14,174 nt of DNA from UBA7398 sp964567545. GTDB lineage: Bacteria; Actinomycetota; Actinomycetes; Nanopelagicales; Nanopelagicaceae. The stretch covers positions 1-14,174 of the forward strand of contig CAZMNB010000027.1 of the NCBI GenBank assembly GCA_964567545.1, written 5' to 3'. The translations under genes were made by a program, and so were the position numbers. The notes beneath the pieces were generated by a model. It saw nothing but the letters and a program-made list of their open reading frames with translations, made no database searches and was not told the DNA's origin. This document shows positions 5,568 through 12,379 of this stretch, one piece after another (the first letter of the stretch is position 1; the number at the start of each line of letters is the position of its first letter).

Positions 5568-7217
5568 TTAAGGGCGTTTGCCAATTAGGATCGGCTTACT
5601 GGTTTCAGCAAAGAAATCATTTCCTTTGTCGTCAACTACGATAAAGGCCGGGAAATTCGCTACTTCTATTTTCCAGACCGCTTCCATTCCAAGTTCTTCA
5701 TAATCGAGCACTTCAACCTTCTTAATGCAATCTTGGGCGAGCCGAGCCGCCGGTCCACCAATTGATCCGAGATAGAAACCGCCATTCTTATTACAAGCAT
5801 CGGTGACCGCCTTAGAGCGATTTCCTTTTGCCAACATCACCATGGAGCCGCCAAGAGATTGGAACTGTTCAACATAAGAATCCATTCGACCGGCAGTAGT
5901 AGGGCCAAATGATCCCGAGGCAAATCCGGCCGGCGTCTTCGCTGGCCCGGCATAGTAAACCGCATACTTCTTTAAATACTCGGGTAGTGGTTTTCCAGAA
6001 TCAACTAACTCTTTAATTTTTGCATGAGCCAAATCGCGCGCTACAACCAGGGTTCCAGTGAGTGAAAGCCGCGTCTTTATTGGGCTTTTAGCCAAGGTTT
6101 GCAAAATCTCAGCCATCGGCTTATTTAAGTCAATCGCCACCACATCGCTATCTAGGTGATCATCAGTAGTTTCTGGCAAAAAGTGAGCAGGGTCTTGCTC
6201 GAGTTGCTCTAAGAAAATTCCCTCCTTAGTAATTTTCGCTTTTGCTTGGCGATCGGCAGAGCAGGAAACTGCAATTGCAATTGGCAGCGATGCACCATGG
6301 CGCGGCAATCGAACCACTCGAACGTCGTGGCAAAAATATTTTCCGCCGAATTGAGCGCCGATTCCTAAACTTTGGGTCAATTTGTGAACTTGCGCTTCAA
6401 GTTCAAGATCTCGGAAAGCGCGACCAGTTTTTGCATCGCCAGAAGTTGGTAGTGAATCTAAATATTTTGTACTAGCTAACTTGGCAGTCTTAACTGTAAA
6501 TTCAGCGCTCGTACCACCGATGACAATTGCAAGGTGATAGGGCGGGCAGGCCGCAGTTCCAATCGATCGTAATTTTTCATCAAGCCAATTCATAAATGAA
6601 GTTGGATTTAAAACCGCTTTAGTCTCTTGATAGAGGAAAGATTTATTTGCACTACCGCCACCTTTTGCGATGAAGAGAAAGTTATATTCATCGGGATGCG
6701 CGCTATCGGAGTAAACCTCAACTTGGGCAGGCAGATTATTGCCTGTGTTCTTCTCTTCCCAAGTCGTGACCGCAGCCAATTGGGAGTAGCGCAGGTTTAA
6801 CTTAGTGAATGCGTCGTATACTCCGCGCGAAATGCTCGCTTCGTCGCGGCCTTCGGTCAATACATGTTGGCCTTTTTTACCCATCACAATTGCAGTCCCA
6901 GTGTCTTGGCACATCGGCAAAATTCCACCGGCTGCGATATTGGCGTTTTTTAATAGATCTAACGCAACAAATCGATCGTTTGGTGAGCTCTCGGGATCTT
7001 TCAAAATGTTAGCTAGTTGTTGCAAATGTTCGCCGCGTAGGTAATGTGAAATATCGTGGATAGCGGCTTCAGTTAACTTGGAAATTGCAGCTGCGGAAAC
7101 TTTTAGGAATTCCCGACCATCTGCGCTAAATGTTGAGATACCTTCTTTTGAAACCAATCGGTACTTAGTGGTGTCTGGGCCGACCGGCAGTAAATCTTCG
7201 TAACTAAATTCCGGCAT
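5568..7217 (-). CDS. Class I fumarate hydratase (4Fe-4S)
   Basis: Catalyses reversible hydration of fumarate to malate in the TCA cycle. The 549 residues match the two-domain iron-sulfur class I enzymes (E. coli FumA/FumB). The three cluster ligands are visible: C103 in LPMCQDTGTA, C224 in AACPPYHL and C319 in AVSCSADRQ. The C-terminal swivelling domain contains YYAGPAKTPAGFASGSFGPTTAGRMD (given here only as the region about 428-453) and SMVMLAKGNRSK. Start: the ATG at 7215-7217 directly follows the xseB stop (TAA-ATG, no gap), so translation is probably coupled. It is the last gene of xseA-xseB-fum. The syntenic M. tuberculosis gene Rv1098c is a class II enzyme, while Streptomyces has both classes near this locus; only class I is in this window. 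Its cluster makes it oxygen-sensitive in other bacteria. Confidence 0.96.
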   Translation of the reverse strand: MPEFSYEDLLPVGPDTTKYRLVSKEGISTFSADGREFLKVSAAAISKLTEAAIHDISHYLRGEHLQQLANILKDPESSPNDRFVALDLLKNANIAAGGILPMCQDTGTAIVMGKKGQHVLTEGRDEASISRGVYDAFTKLNLRYSQLAAVTTWEEKNTGNNLPAQVEVYSDSAHPDEYNFLFIAKGGGSANKSFLYQETKAVLNPTSFMNWLDEKLRSIGTAACPPYHLAIVIGGTSAEFTVKTAKLASTKYLDSLPTSGDAKTGRAFRDLELEAQVHKLTQSLGIGAQFGGKYFCHDVRVVRLPRHGASLPIAIAVSCSADRQAKAKITKEGIFLEQLEQDPAHFLPETTDDHLDSDVVAIDLNKPMAEILQTLAKSPIKTRLSLTGTLVVARDLAHAKIKELVDSGKPLPEYLKKYAVYYAGPAKTPAGFASGSFGPTTAGRMDSYVEQFQSLGGSMVMLAKGNRSKAVTDACNKNGGFYLGSIGGPAARLAQDCIKKVEVLDYEELGMEAVWKIEVANFPAFIVVDDKGNDFFAETSKPILIGKRP

Positions 7218-7418
7218 TTACTTATCTTCCGCTGGCTTCGCTGCTTCCAACTTCTTCCGTGCGCCATCGAGCCATTCCTGACAGATCTCTGCCAATTCTT
7301 CGCCACGCTCCCAGAGCTTCAGGGAATCTTCCAAGCCAACACCGCCTGCTTCTAAGGTTGAAACGACTTTGGTTAATTCATCCCGAGCTTGTTCATAAGA
7401 TAATTTCGCAGCGGCCAT
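7218..7418 (-). CDS. xseB: Exodeoxyribonuclease VII small subunit
   Basis: XseB is the small, helical subunit of exonuclease VII, which degrades single-stranded DNA in both directions and takes part in repair; several copies bind the coiled-coil arm of each XseA. The 66-residue protein shows the family signature: LSYEQARDELTKVV (6-19), LEAGGVGLEDSLKLWERGEEL (22-42), then CQEWLDGARKKLE. The length is normal. The ATG at 7416-7418 is 38 bases after the xseA stop. AAGGAG is present upstream but about 12 bases from the ATG, longer than usual. The stop abuts the fumarase start. Order xseA-xseB is conserved in Actinobacteria (Rv1108c-Rv1107c). Confidence 0.95.
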   Translation of the reverse strand: MAAAKLSYEQARDELTKVVSTLEAGGVGLEDSLKLWERGEELAEICQEWLDGARKKLEAAKPAEDK

Positions 7419-7456
7419 GTTCGTAATCTACTCCTTAAATCTTTCGAGGTTTATTT

Positions 7457-8671
7457 CTACTTCTTAATTTCGCCTGTGGCTGTCGCCAACGCCACACCAT
7501 CAGCGAGCCTTAGCTCCAGCCCATCGCCTTTTGATAAATCTTTGGCAGCACGGACGATTGAACCATCAGGTTTTTGCACAACCGCGTAACCACGATCCAA
7601 AGTTGCTTGCGGCGAGAGCGTTCGAACTCTCGCTGCAATCTGGGTAATCTCCGATTTTGCATGTGAAATTGCGCTATCCATACTGCGCCAGATGCGGGTT
7701 CGGATTCCTTTAATTATCTCTTCGCGAGATGTCACCATAATCATTGGTTCGCGCATCACTGGCCGCTGCATCAACCCAGTAATTTTCGTCATTTCTAGCA
7801 CCACTAAATCATTTATTCGACGATCAGCCCGATCCCGTAAATTCGAAATTTTAGTGAGCTCCTCATGCATATCTGGCACAACTTTCTTGCCAGCATCGGT
7901 AGGAGTCGATGCCCGCCAGTCGGCAACTAAATCCAACAACGGTGAATCCTTCTCGTGACCAATCGCGCTAACAATTGGAGTTTTAGCGCTGGAAACCAAT
8001 CGGAGAAGTGATTCATCTGAAAAGGGGAGCAAATCTTCGAAATTTCCGCCGCCGCGGGTAATGATAATTACATCAACGTTTGGATCAGCATCCAATTCCA
8101 AGAGCGCCTCGGAGACTTCACTCACCGCAGCAGCGCTTGCGACCGCAACTTCACGAATTTCAAATTGGACCGATGGCCAACGACGCTTAGCATTTTCGAC
8201 CACATCTTTGCCAGCATCGCTATTTCGACCACAAATCAAACCGACTTTATTTGGCAGAAACGGAAGTGGCAATTTTCGAGAGTCATCAAATAACCCTTCT
8301 AGCGCTAATTTATTTTTAAGCGCTTCCAACCGGGCTAACAACTCACCTTCACCGACTTTGCGAAGTTCATTTACCTGAAATGCGAGCGATCCATTTTTGG
8401 TCCACCATTGTGGCTTGGATCGAATCACAATACGCGCGTTCTGTTCTAACGGTGCAACTAAATCAAAAATATTTTTAAAACATTTAATTGAGATACTCAT
8501 ATCAGCGCTGGTATCGCGCAGCCGCATAAAAATTGTCGGAGAGCCCGGCCGCACATTTATTTCCGATAATTCGCCTTCAATCCAGAGCTCTGGTAGATCA
8601 TCAATAATCTGGCCAATCCGCTCGGTTACATAGCGAACCGATACGGGCTTGATTTCTGGAGCGTCAGACAT
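7457..8671 (-). CDS. xseA: Exodeoxyribonuclease VII large subunit
   Basis: XseA carries the catalytic activity of exonuclease VII. The 404-residue protein has an N-terminal OB-fold for single-stranded DNA (about 10-105, with LWIEGELSEIN and SIKCFK), the catalytic domain (about 128-270), a coiled-coil arm (about 270-350) and the short C-terminal segment LSPQATLDRGYAVV-PDG (about 354-373). Catalytic-region residues match the family: D156 in SDAGKD, R206 in TRGGGNFEDL, and H239 and D242 in AIGHEKDSPLLDLVADWR, followed by STPTDA. It is first in the xseA-xseB-fumarase operon. The start at 8669-8671 lies six bases from a TAGAAT -10 box, so the transcript is probably leaderless. Confidence 0.96.
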   Translation of the reverse strand: MSDAPEIKPVSVRYVTERIGQIIDDLPELWIEGELSEINVRPGSPTIFMRLRDTSADMSISIKCFKNIFDLVAPLEQNARIVIRSKPQWWTKNGSLAFQVNELRKVGEGELLARLEALKNKLALEGLFDDSRKLPLPFLPNKVGLICGRNSDAGKDVVENAKRRWPSVQFEIREVAVASAAAVSEVSEALLELDADPNVDVIIITRGGGNFEDLLPFSDESLLRLVSSAKTPIVSAIGHEKDSPLLDLVADWRASTPTDAGKKVVPDMHEELTKISNLRDRADRRINDLVVLEMTKITGLMQRPVMREPMIMVTSREEIIKGIRTRIWRSMDSAISHAKSEITQIAARVRTLSPQATLDRGYAVVQKPDGSIVRAAKDLSKGDGLELRLADGVALATATGEIKK

Positions 8672-8677
8672 GGTGCG

Positions 8678-8690
8678 ATTCTATTAGGAT
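8678..8690. promoter_or_regulatory. Divergent leaderless promoter pair, xseA/ispH
   Basis: The gap between the xseA and ispH start codons is 25 bases. On the + strand TAGGAT (8685-8690) is followed by six bases and the ispH ATG. On the - strand TAGAAT (complement of 8678-8683) is followed by six bases and the xseA ATG. Both are full TANNNT boxes at the spacing that starts transcription on the A of ATG, and no Shine-Dalgarno sequence fits either gene. Each -35 region would lie within or beyond the other gene's start. Confidence 0.6.
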
Positions 8691-8696
8691 GCACGC

Positions 8697-9650
8697 ATGG
8701 CAAAACGGGTCCTCTTAGCAGCGCCGCGCGGATATTGCGCTGGCGTTGATCGTGCCGTTATTACCGTTGAGAAAGCGCTCGACCTATATGGCGCACCAGT
8801 TTATGTCCGCAAACAAATTGTCCATAATAAACATGTAGTTGAAACTCTGGAAAAGCGTGGCGCAATTTTTGTTGATGAAACTAATGAAGTTCCAGAAGGC
8901 GCAATTGTAGTTTTTTCAGCGCATGGAGTTTCGCCCAAAGTTCATGAAGAAGCGGCCACGCGCAATTTAAAAACTATTGACGCAACTTGTCCATTAGTCA
9001 CCAAAGTTCACCATGAAGCAAAGCGCTTTGCGGCGGAAGATCTACAGATTCTTCTCATTGGCCATGCCGGACATGAAGAGGTCGAAGGCACTGCCGGCGA
9101 GGCCCCAGACCACATGCAAATCGTTGATGGCCTAGAAGGCGCACATAAGGTTGAGATAGATCCCAATAAAAAAGTTGCTTGGCTTTCGCAAACTACTTTG
9201 AGCGTAGATGAGACTTTAGAAACTGTCGCAATCTTGAAAGATCGTTTTCCTAATCTAATGGATCCGCCAAGTGATGACATCTGTTACGCAACCCAAAATC
9301 GCCAAGTTGCGATTAAACAAATTGCAGCAGAGGCAGATTTAGTACTGGTTGTTGGTTCGACTAACTCTTCCAACTCAGTTCGCCTGGTCGAAGTTGCTCT
9401 TGAGTATGGCGCAAAAGCAGCATACTTAATTGATTATGCAGCGGAAGTAAAAGCGGAATGGTTTGTCGGTGTCGAAACCATCGGAGTTAGTAGCGGCGCC
9501 TCAGTTCCAGAAATCTTAGTTACCGATCTATTAAACGAATTGAAGAAACGTGGCTATAGCGACGTTGAAACTGTAACCGCGATGGAGGAACACTTGCTCT
9601 TTGCTATTCCTCCAGAGCTTCGAAAAGACCTACGCGTGGCTGGTAAGTGA
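8697..9650 (+). CDS. ispH: 4-hydroxy-3-methylbut-2-enyl diphosphate reductase
   Basis: IspH (LytB) carries out the last step of the MEP pathway, reducing HMBPP to isopentenyl and dimethylallyl diphosphate. The 317-residue protein has the full set of family residues: cluster cysteines C14 (APRGYCAGVDRAV), C98 (DATCPLVTKVH) and C196 (DDICYATQNRQ); substrate-binding histidines H43 (IVHNKHVV), H76 (SAHGVSP) and H126 (GHAGHEEVEGT) with the proton-relay E128; and the SNSVRL segment near 226-231. Length is normal. It stands alone on its strand, is probably expressed from a leaderless promoter, and its 3' end overlaps that of the DUF6542 gene by 21 bases. The products feed the Z-prenyl synthase at 2405-3199. 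Confidence 0.97.
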   Translation: MAKRVLLAAPRGYCAGVDRAVITVEKALDLYGAPVYVRKQIVHNKHVVETLEKRGAIFVDETNEVPEGAIVVFSAHGVSPKVHEEAATRNLKTIDATCPLVTKVHHEAKRFAAEDLQILLIGHAGHEEVEGTAGEAPDHMQIVDGLEGAHKVEIDPNKKVAWLSQTTLSVDETLETVAILKDRFPNLMDPPSDDICYATQNRQVAIKQIAAEADLVLVVGSTNSSNSVRLVEVALEYGAKAAYLIDYAAEVKAEWFVGVETIGVSSGASVPEILVTDLLNELKKRGYSDVETVTAMEEHLLFAIPPELRKDLRVAGK

Positions 9651-10055
9651 GCCTTGCCGCTTCTTTGTAATGTAGATTCCCCAACCTACTAACGCACCAG
9701 TTATTAGAAATGGTGCCACGCTAGCTAAACCCGAGACTAAATCAACGCCAATTCTAGAAATTCGAAGTGATGAACCGCCGACAGTTGGCATTAATAAGAA
9801 GATAGCTAAGGCAAATGCAATTGGTGGATTAACGATTGCGGGATAAAGCGTGCCTGGACGACCAAGTTTGATACCGCCAAAGTAAGAGAGCCAGATTGCA
9901 ATTCCTGTAAGCGCGCCAACATTAGACCGGAAGAAGATCTCCACCATTGCCCAGAACCCAATAAATACGAATTGCAAAATTACAACACCAGGCGCGGTGA
10001 GACCAGCACCTTGAATTGGATTTTTCAGTTCTATTTTTGGCAGATTAGTTGTCAT
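9630..10055 (-). CDS. DUF6542 family membrane protein (Rv1111c-like)
   Basis: A 141-residue integral membrane protein with four predicted helices (about 23-42, 46-65, 71-90 and 104-130) and a basic C-terminus (TKKRQGS). The N-terminal GLTAPGVVIL, the GR-GTLYPAIVNPPIAFALAIF segment and the position next to ispH fit the actinobacterial DUF6542 family, whose Mycobacterium member is Rv1111c. Function unknown. The ATG at 10053-10055 overlaps the rmuC stop by 11 bases, indicating a two-gene operon with rmuC first. The 3' end overlaps the ispH 3' end antisense by 21 bases. The family assignment is by pattern and synteny, so moderately sure. Confidence 0.75.
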   Translation of the reverse strand: MTTNLPKIELKNPIQGAGLTAPGVVILQFVFIGFWAMVEIFFRSNVGALTGIAIWLSYFGGIKLGRPGTLYPAIVNPPIAFALAIFLLMPTVGGSSLRISRIGVDLVSGLASVAPFLITGALVGWGIYITKKRQGSLTSHA

Positions 10056-11193
10056 CGGATTCTCCCTCTTCTATAACTTCAACATCAATAAAGTCATCGA
10101 GCGAGGTTTGGCCGCCGCTCTTTATATCTCTAACGCTATCGGTGATCTCTGGAATTGCTTTTAAGGATTTCGGATCAATCCCACTAATTTTCATGATCTG
10201 TTTAGCAGGGTTAACCACCGTAGTTTCAGCAGTAGGGACCATATCGTTATAAGCCTTTACTGTGCTCTTTAACCGTTCCCCAACAGTTACAAGTTTTGAG
10301 TGGAGCGCTGAAACATTCTTTAAAAACTTTCCAGCTAATTCTTGAATCTCATTTGCATTTGTTGCGATTTTATTCTTACTAAAAACAAAGCCAACGGTGC
10401 GAAGCAGTGCCATCATCGTGGTTGGGGTTGCGATAGTTACGCCTTTTTCAAAAGCTTTATCTAGTAAGCGTTTATCAATCCGGAGCGCTTCACTCAAGAT
10501 AGTTTCAAATGGCGCAAAGAGCACCACAAAATCTGGCGAAGCTTCATGTTTGTGGTAATCCCGTTTTGCAAGGGCTGTTACATGCTTTAAAAGATCATCG
10601 GTATGTTGTTGTAATAAGGTTTCGCGCTCTGCCATATCTTCAGTATTGAATGCATCTAAGAAGCGATCAAACGGAAATTTAGAATCAATAAATAGGACGC
10701 TACCACCAGGCATCTTGATAGTTACATCCGGAATTCCAGATGAGTCACTTCCAGCAACCGATTTCTGTCGTTCGAATTCAATTCCTTCGCGCAAGCCCGC
10801 CATCTCTAAAAGAAGTTCTAATTGCGCTTCACCAAATTTTCCACGAGTTTGAGTATTAGAAAGTGCGCCGGCAATTTTCGTGGTTTCATCAAGCAGTAAC
10901 TTATTGGCATCACCCATATTCTTTATTTGGCTCTTTAAATCTGATTCCGCGGTAGAGCGACGTCGATCGGCATCAAGGGCTTGGTTTGCTAGCGTTTCAA
11001 CGCTCTTTTTCATCGCTTCAAGTTCAGTAGTTAAGCGAGTGGAATCACTCTGATTGCTTTGCATCGTGGCAATCTGATCTTGCAAGGCTTTTGTTCCACC
11101 TTTGGAATTTGCGCGCGAAATCACAAGGCCGCCAGCAGCGCCAAGGGCTATCCCAATCAGTAAGCCGATGGTTAGGAATATCGCACTGTTCAT
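10045..11193 (-). CDS. rmuC: RmuC family DNA recombination protein
   Basis: RmuC proteins are predicted membrane-anchored nucleases that limit inversions at short inverted repeats. From the ATG at 11193 the protein is 382 residues: one N-terminal helix (about 4-24, FLTIGLLIGIALGAAGGLV), a coiled coil (about 30-105), then the RmuC domain with GKFGEAQLELLLE, PDVTIKMPGGSVLFIDSKFPFDRF (a PD-(D/E)XK-like core, described here only by its IDSK motif), FVVLFAPFET, and TPTTMMALLRTV. The C-terminus is acidic. An in-frame ATG at 11226 would add 11 residues without hydrophobic character before the helix; the inner start suits a membrane anchor better, and a CACGAT box lies six bases upstream of it. The DUF6542 gene overlaps the stop. 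Confidence 0.9.
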   Translation of the reverse strand: MNSAIFLTIGLLIGIALGAAGGLVISRANSKGGTKALQDQIATMQSNQSDSTRLTTELEAMKKSVETLANQALDADRRRSTAESDLKSQIKNMGDANKLLLDETTKIAGALSNTQTRGKFGEAQLELLLEMAGLREGIEFERQKSVAGSDSSGIPDVTIKMPGGSVLFIDSKFPFDRFLDAFNTEDMAERETLLQQHTDDLLKHVTALAKRDYHKHEASPDFVVLFAPFETILSEALRIDKRLLDKAFEKGVTIATPTTMMALLRTVGFVFSKNKIATNANEIQELAGKFLKNVSALHSKLVTVGERLKSTVKAYNDMVPTAETTVVNPAKQIMKISGIDPKSLKAIPEITDSVRDIKSGGQTSLDDFIDVEVIEEGESDDN

Positions 11194-11237
11194 GCGCCTA
11201 TCGTGGCAGGAAGCACCGACAATCACGCGTAGGCTCT

Positions 11238-11270
11238 ACCCCTAGCCACCCCTAGGTTCAAATTAGAACC
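11238..11270. promoter_or_regulatory. Direct and inverted repeats between rmuC and ychF
   Basis: ACCCCTAG occurs twice, at 11238-11245 and 11248-11255, exactly 10 bp apart, which is one helical turn. It runs into an inverted repeat, GGTTC (11255-11259) and GAACC (11266-11270) around AAATTA. The cluster lies 36-68 bases before the ychF start, in the 112-bp divergent gap with rmuC, a suitable place for an operator. No known regulator site is recognised. Confidence 0.4.
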
Positions 11271-11292
11271 GCTCTGAGCCGCAAGTTTTAAT

Positions 11293-11297
11293 AGGAG
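11293..11297 (+). promoter_or_regulatory. Shine-Dalgarno sequence of ychF
   Basis: AGGAG lies eight bases before the GTG at 11306 and decides this start, which gives the conserved N-terminus SLSIGIVGLPNVGKST. It is one of the few clear ribosome-binding sites in the window. Confidence 0.8.
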
Positions 11298-11305
11298 TAA
11301 TTCAA

Positions 11306-12379
11306 GTGAGTCTTTCAATCGGAATCGTCGGGCTGCCGAACGTCGGTAAGTCGACCCTTTTCAATGCGCTCACAAAGAACAATGTGCTGGCGGCGAACTA
11401 TCCCTTTGCCACGATTGAGCCAAACGTAGGCGTGGTTGGGGTACCGGATCCGCGGCTTGCAGTATTAGCTCAAATTTTTCACTCCGAAAAAATATTACCC
11501 GCGGCGGTTTCTTTCGTTGATATCGCTGGAATTGTAAAAGGCGCATCGGAAGGTGCTGGCCTTGGCAATAAATTTCTAGCCAACATCCGCGAAACCGATG
11601 CAATCTGCCAGGTAATTCGAGTATTTAGCGATGGCGATGTAGTTCACGTTGATGGCAAAGTTGATCCAGCAAGTGATATTGAAACTATAAATACTGAGCT
11701 AGCGCTCGCTGATATGCAGACCATTGAAAAAGCAATTCCTAGACTTGAGAAGGAAGCACGAGTACAAAAAGATCGAGCTCCAGTTTTAGAGGCAACAAAA
11801 GCCGCAGAAAAAATTCTCGGCGAAGGTAAAGTGCTCCACGGCTCGGGCATTGATTTATCGCTGATTTCAGAGTTAGGACTTTTAACTGCGAAACCATTCT
11901 TATATGTATTTAATGTTGATGCCGCAGAATTAGCTGATTTAGAGTTGCGGAAGAAAATGTCCGCTTTAGTTGCACCGGCCGAGGCGATTTTTCTTGATGC
12001 TAAGACTGAAATGGAGTTAAGCGAATTAGAAGACGCTGAAGCTCTTGAACTTTTGCAGTCAATTGGACTCGATGAACCTGGATTGAGTACGCTTGCGCGT
12101 GTTGGTTTCGTAACTCTTGGGTTGCAGACATATCTCACTGCGGGCCCTAAAGAAGCCCGTGCGTGGACAATTCACAAAGGTGATACCGCTCCAGTTGCGG
12201 CTGGCGTGATTCATACCGATTTCCAAAAGGGCTTTATTAAAGCCGAAGTTGTTTCATTCGAGGACCTAGTAGCCGCAGGTTCGATGGTTGAAGCAAAATC
12301 AAAAGGAAAAGTTCGTATGGAAGGTAAAGATTACGTAATGTCCGATGGCGATGTAGTGGAGTTTAGGTTCAATGTCTAA
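11306..12379 (+). CDS. ychF: Redox-regulated ATPase YchF (Obg-like)
   Basis: YchF is a translation-associated P-loop ATPase of the Obg family that binds ribosomes and is linked to stress responses. The 357 residues show the G1 motif GLPNVGKST (9-17), the G3 region VDIAGIVKGASEGAGLGNKFL (about 71-91, central DIAG), a helical coiled-coil arm (about 130-175) and the NVDA motif at 203-206. NVDA takes the place of NKxD, and loss of that motif gives YchF its ATP preference. The C-terminal TGS-like domain begins near TYLTAGPKEARAWTI and ends with the typical DGDVVEFRFNV. It starts with GTG after AGGAG. The last codons overlap the typA start by 8 bases. The gene order after ispH and DUF6542 matches Rv1110-Rv1112. 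Confidence 0.97.
   Translation: MSLSIGIVGLPNVGKSTLFNALTKNNVLAANYPFATIEPNVGVVGVPDPRLAVLAQIFHSEKILPAAVSFVDIAGIVKGASEGAGLGNKFLANIRETDAICQVIRVFSDGDVVHVDGKVDPASDIETINTELALADMQTIEKAIPRLEKEARVQKDRAPVLEATKAAEKILGEGKVLHGSGIDLSLISELGLLTAKPFLYVFNVDAAELADLELRKKMSALVAPAEAIFLDAKTEMELSELEDAEALELLQSIGLDEPGLSTLARVGFVTLGLQTYLTAGPKEARAWTIHKGDTAPVAAGVIHTDFQKGFIKAEVVSFEDLVAAGSMVEAKSKGKVRMEGKDYVMSDGDVVEFRFNV

Noticed and set aside
8061..8378. 105-codon open frame antisense to xseA
   Set aside because: Low-complexity Ser/Asn/Ala translation with no motif, lying wholly inside the catalytic domain of xseA.
11644..12138. 164-codon open frame antisense to ychF
   Set aside because: Ser/Ala-rich translation of the kind produced opposite a real coding gene; no domain, and ychF is unmistakable on the other strand.
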